Shown: piece by piece, positions 62,076 through 64,000 of the stretch
Numbering within the stretch: position 1 is the first letter of the stretch
How the letters are laid out: each line of letters starts with the position of its first letter
DNA from: Oligella sp050920755
Lineage (GTDB): Bacteria; Pseudomonadota; Gammaproteobacteria; Burkholderiales; Burkholderiaceae_B
Direction of reading: 5' to 3'
Length of the DNA: 64,000 bases
NCBI RefSeq assembly: GCF_050920755.1
Contig: NZ_CP158480.1
Span: forward strand, 2,604,001 to 2,668,000
Made by a program: the position numbers and the translations under genes
The notes under the pieces: generated by a model
Seen by the model: the letters and a program-made list of their open reading frames with translations, nothing else
Told to the model about the DNA's origin: nothing
The model's database searches: none

Positions 62076-62429
62076 ATGCAATCTCTAGACCCTTTTGTCT
62101 TTATCGCTGTGTTTCAAGAAATGTTAGGCCCAATGCTTTGGGTTTTGTTACTGCTCGTAATCGGCGGAACCATTGCGTTTATCGCTCTACTTTTAAAAGA
62201 AAAACACATCGTATCGCAACGTTTGGTTAACTCTCAATTAATTGGGCTCGTCGGCGGTGTGTTAGCCTTAATTCTAATGGCCAAAGTCTCCTCATCAGGG
62301 TTTACCGATGCAGTCGGCCCCATCGACTGGTTGTTAATTGCCGGCGTCTTTGGGCTTGGTCTAATTGGAACAACCATTTTAAGCTATACCCTTAGCGGTT
62401 GGCTCAAACTGCACGCTTGCTCTCGTTAA
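62076..62429 (+). CDS. DUF5368-like membrane protein
   Basis: 117 residues from the ATG at 62076, preceded by AAGGAG. Three or four hydrophobic helices: FIAVFQEMLGPMLWVLLLLV, LIGLVGGVLALILMAKV, WLLIAGVFGLGLIGTTILSY. DUF5368 proteins, as I recall, sit beside SQR-like flavoproteins; the arrangement here fits. It may anchor the exported flavoprotein, which is a guess. Confidence 0.65.
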   Translation: MQSLDPFVFIAVFQEMLGPMLWVLLLLVIGGTIAFIALLLKEKHIVSQRLVNSQLIGLVGGVLALILMAKVSSSGFTDAVGPIDWLLIAGVFGLGLIGTTILSYTLSGWLKLHACSR

Positions 62430-62448
62430 TACTATGTAGGAATTTTTT

Positions 62449-62576
62449 ATGCAAACCACTGATTTTGTTGCTACATTATTTGGTGGCTGATGCCGTTTTA
62501 CCGTAAGCCCAATGCCAACGACCCTATTGATATTGAGCCGGCTTTTAAACCTGCTAAAGATTTACCGGAGGAATAG
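62449..62576 (+). pseudogene. Small membrane-protein gene, frameshifted
   Basis: An ATG behind AGGAA starts MQTTDFVATLFGG and stops after 13 codons; one base more near 62479 would continue into WWLMPFYRKPNANDPIDIEP and AFKPAKDLPEE to a TAG at 62574-62576. A 42-residue membrane-anchored small protein, third in the SQR operon, is the likely ancestor. The open shifted frame, free of stops, supports a single recent indel. Confidence 0.55.
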
Positions 62577-62732
62577 CTGAGTCTAGGTGGGAAAATCGCT
62601 GTATGCTGCTCATGCATGAAACATAACGACATGAGCGAAGCCGATTTAGACCCGCAATACCTCAGCATCTCGACCAGTGATGTGATTGTTCACACCGTGA
62701 ATGCCAATAAAGGCACATTACAAATCGCCTAA
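62577..62732 (+). pseudogene. DsrE-like C-terminal remnant
   Basis: A frame without an obvious start reads GGKIAVCCSCMKHNDMSEAD, LDPQYLSIS, VIVHTVNANKGTLQIA. The GGK(I/V)AVC..CMK pattern with a following acidic Leu-Asp and short strands resembles the C-terminal half of DsrE-family sulfur-transfer proteins. The N-terminal half is missing; an ATG at 62631 would yield only 34 residues. Its presence behind a sulfide oxidase is functionally sensible. Family assignment is tentative. Confidence 0.45.
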
Positions 62733-62854
62733 ACTTTATTTAACGCGACAGTGGCTCAACCCTGTTGCGTTATACCACATCAGCGTAATAAGGACTCGAA
62801 GCTAATCTCTAACATCGCTGCCGTAACCAATTCATTCACTTCTGACAACAATTT

Positions 62855-64000
62855 GAGACCTTTGCAATAACCCCTCAAACTTCCTAAAATATGGCTTATT
62901 TCCTTGCTTTCTTACTTCAGTCCCATGAGTAGTTTCTTTCAACAAACCGCCAAAGCCCGTATTGCCAAACACCTCGACCGTTTTCCGTTACTTAAGTTAG
63001 ATCAAGTGATTGATTGGCGACCGATTGAACGCTACCTCAATTCACAAAAGCAGCGTCGATTGACGACTCAACAAGGTCGTCCGAGTTATCCCGTGCTCGC
63101 CATGTTTAAGGCAGTCCTATTGGGTCAATGGCATAGCCTCTCCGATCCGGAGCTTGAGCATAGTTTGGTGACTCGCATTGATTTTACGATTTTTTGCGGT
63201 TTTGATGATATGGACGTTCCCGATCACAGTACCCTATGCCGTTACCGCAATTGGTTGGCTGAGGAGGGTTTATTGGATAAGCTGTTAGTGCTTATCAATC
63301 AGCAGTTAAGCGAGAAGGGTCTAAAAGTAGCCAAGGCGCAAACGGCAGTGGTTGATGCGACGATTATTCAAACGGCAGGTCGTAAGAAAATGAAGGCAAT
63401 TGAGCAGCTTGAGGACGGTGAGTATCATGAGTCTGCACCAAGCACTGATAAGGATGCACGTTGGACAAAAAAGGGGGCTGACTTCCATATAGGCTTTAAG
63501 CTACATGCTCGTTCGGATGGTGAGGGCTATATTGAAAAGCTTAATACCACGCCCGCTAATGTGCATGAGGTTAATCAACTTGAACCGCTCGTCAATGATT
63601 TGGAACAGGGCACGAGAGTAGAAGCGGATAAGGGCTATAGCAGCGCAAAGAATCGAAAGCGATTACAAGCGCTCGGCTTAGAAGATGGCATTATGCAAAA
63701 GGCGCATCGCGGTTCAGTGTTGACACGTGAGCAGATAGAACGCAACAAGCGTTTATCTAAGACTCGCTATGTGATTGAGCAAAGTTTCGGCACGCTGCAC
63801 CGTAAATTCAAACATAAGCGGGCAAGCTATTTTGGTCTCGTCAAGGTGCATGCGCAGTCGCTTTTGAAAGCGATTTGCATCAATTGTTTAAAAGCTGCCA
63901 ATAAGCTTAGGATAGTTGCGCCTAATTTTGCCTAAAAGGCAGAATTAGGCAGATAAATGCAAAAAAAACAGGCATTTATCGATAAAAGCGGGTTGAAATT
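62855..64000 (+). mobile_element. IS5-family element (IS1106-like), copy 3, runs off the window
   Basis: The left end GAGACCTTTGCAATAA lies at 62855, 70 bases before the transposase ATG, exactly as in copy 2. The right end should fall about 80 bases beyond the window. It closes the degraded SQR locus. Confidence 0.92.
62925..63935 (+). CDS. IS5-family transposase, copy 3
   Basis: 336 residues with an intact DDE core. Relative to the other copies it has Glu for Lys in VNDLEQGTRV and Tyr for Cys in KRASYFGLV. Near identity to copies 1 and 2 indicates a recent burst of transposition. Confidence 0.92.
   Translation: MSSFFQQTAKARIAKHLDRFPLLKLDQVIDWRPIERYLNSQKQRRLTTQQGRPSYPVLAMFKAVLLGQWHSLSDPELEHSLVTRIDFTIFCGFDDMDVPDHSTLCRYRNWLAEEGLLDKLLVLINQQLSEKGLKVAKAQTAVVDATIIQTAGRKKMKAIEQLEDGEYHESAPSTDKDARWTKKGADFHIGFKLHARSDGEGYIEKLNTTPANVHEVNQLEPLVNDLEQGTRVEADKGYSSAKNRKRLQALGLEDGIMQKAHRGSVLTREQIERNKRLSKTRYVIEQSFGTLHRKFKHKRASYFGLVKVHAQSLLKAICINCLKAANKLRIVAPNFA

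Overview
The window looks like the chromosome of a betaproteobacterium of the family Alcaligenaceae with a G+C content in the mid-40s by eye; an Oligella-like organism would fit. The grounds are ribosomal proteins L22, L29 and S3 that read like Bordetella-type sequences, the smg/topB neighbourhood, an APS-reductase-type cysH, a glutaryl-CoA dehydrogenase/CoA-transferase pair, and repeated use of AGGAGACA-type ribosome binding sites. The genus is an inference from memory of protein families, not a search.

Layout. 1-7.7 kb: 3' part of a Na+/proline symporter, a nuclease/transposase remnant, a TtrSR/FixJ-like two-component system, a broken sirohaem synthase (cysG), an rRNA pseudouridine synthase and an IclR regulator. 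7.8-11.1 kb: glutarate/lysine catabolism (gcdH plus CaiB-type CoA-transferase) and fabI. 11.5-13.5 kb: a broken cysH followed by IS5-family copy 1. 13.6-20.9 kb: a fatty acyl-CoA degradation cluster (acyl-CoA ligase, crotonase, AraC regulator, acyl-CoA dehydrogenase, thiolase) containing a duplicated leader segment and a relict thiolase end, then a DUF2789 gene. 20.9-24.8 kb: a truncated second fabI-like gene, IS5 copy 2, and an IS66-family element nested in the terminus of that copy with a perfect 8-bp duplication. 25-29.7 kb: the S10 ribosomal cluster from rplC to rpsQ, without rpsJ before it or the spc genes after it. 30-42 kb: rmuC, a SulP transporter, a PepSY protein, a MerR/P-type ATPase metal-resistance pair with a textbook 19-bp spacer promoter, psiE, a phosphotransferase/ATPase fusion, uspA, catalase and argD. 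42.5-51.4 kb: a frameshifted smg, a large DUF2157/GDYXXLXY membrane protein, topB, a HemN-type enzyme, a methyltransferase and a RidA protein. 51.4-55 kb: a vgrG relict, an IS3-family element and two related downstream proteins, one beheaded. 55-58.3 kb: an MFS transporter, a Dabb protein, and a LysR gene whose DNA-binding end is replaced by an IS3 orfA remnant. 58.5-64 kb: two small genes, an alanine/glycine symporter, a sulfide:quinone reductase locus with decaying small genes, and IS5 copy 3 running off the window.

The dominant theme is recent insertion-sequence expansion with gene decay. Two genes of one pathway, cysG and cysH, carry independent inactivating changes, which points to loss of assimilatory sulfate reduction, while a sulfide-oxidising locus survives at the other end of the window. 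I did not find a CRISPR array, a tRNA or rRNA gene, a prophage or a complete defence system. The closest thing to an uncharacterised system is the vgrG-linked pair of membrane proteins at 51.4-54.9 kb, and that locus is itself damaged.
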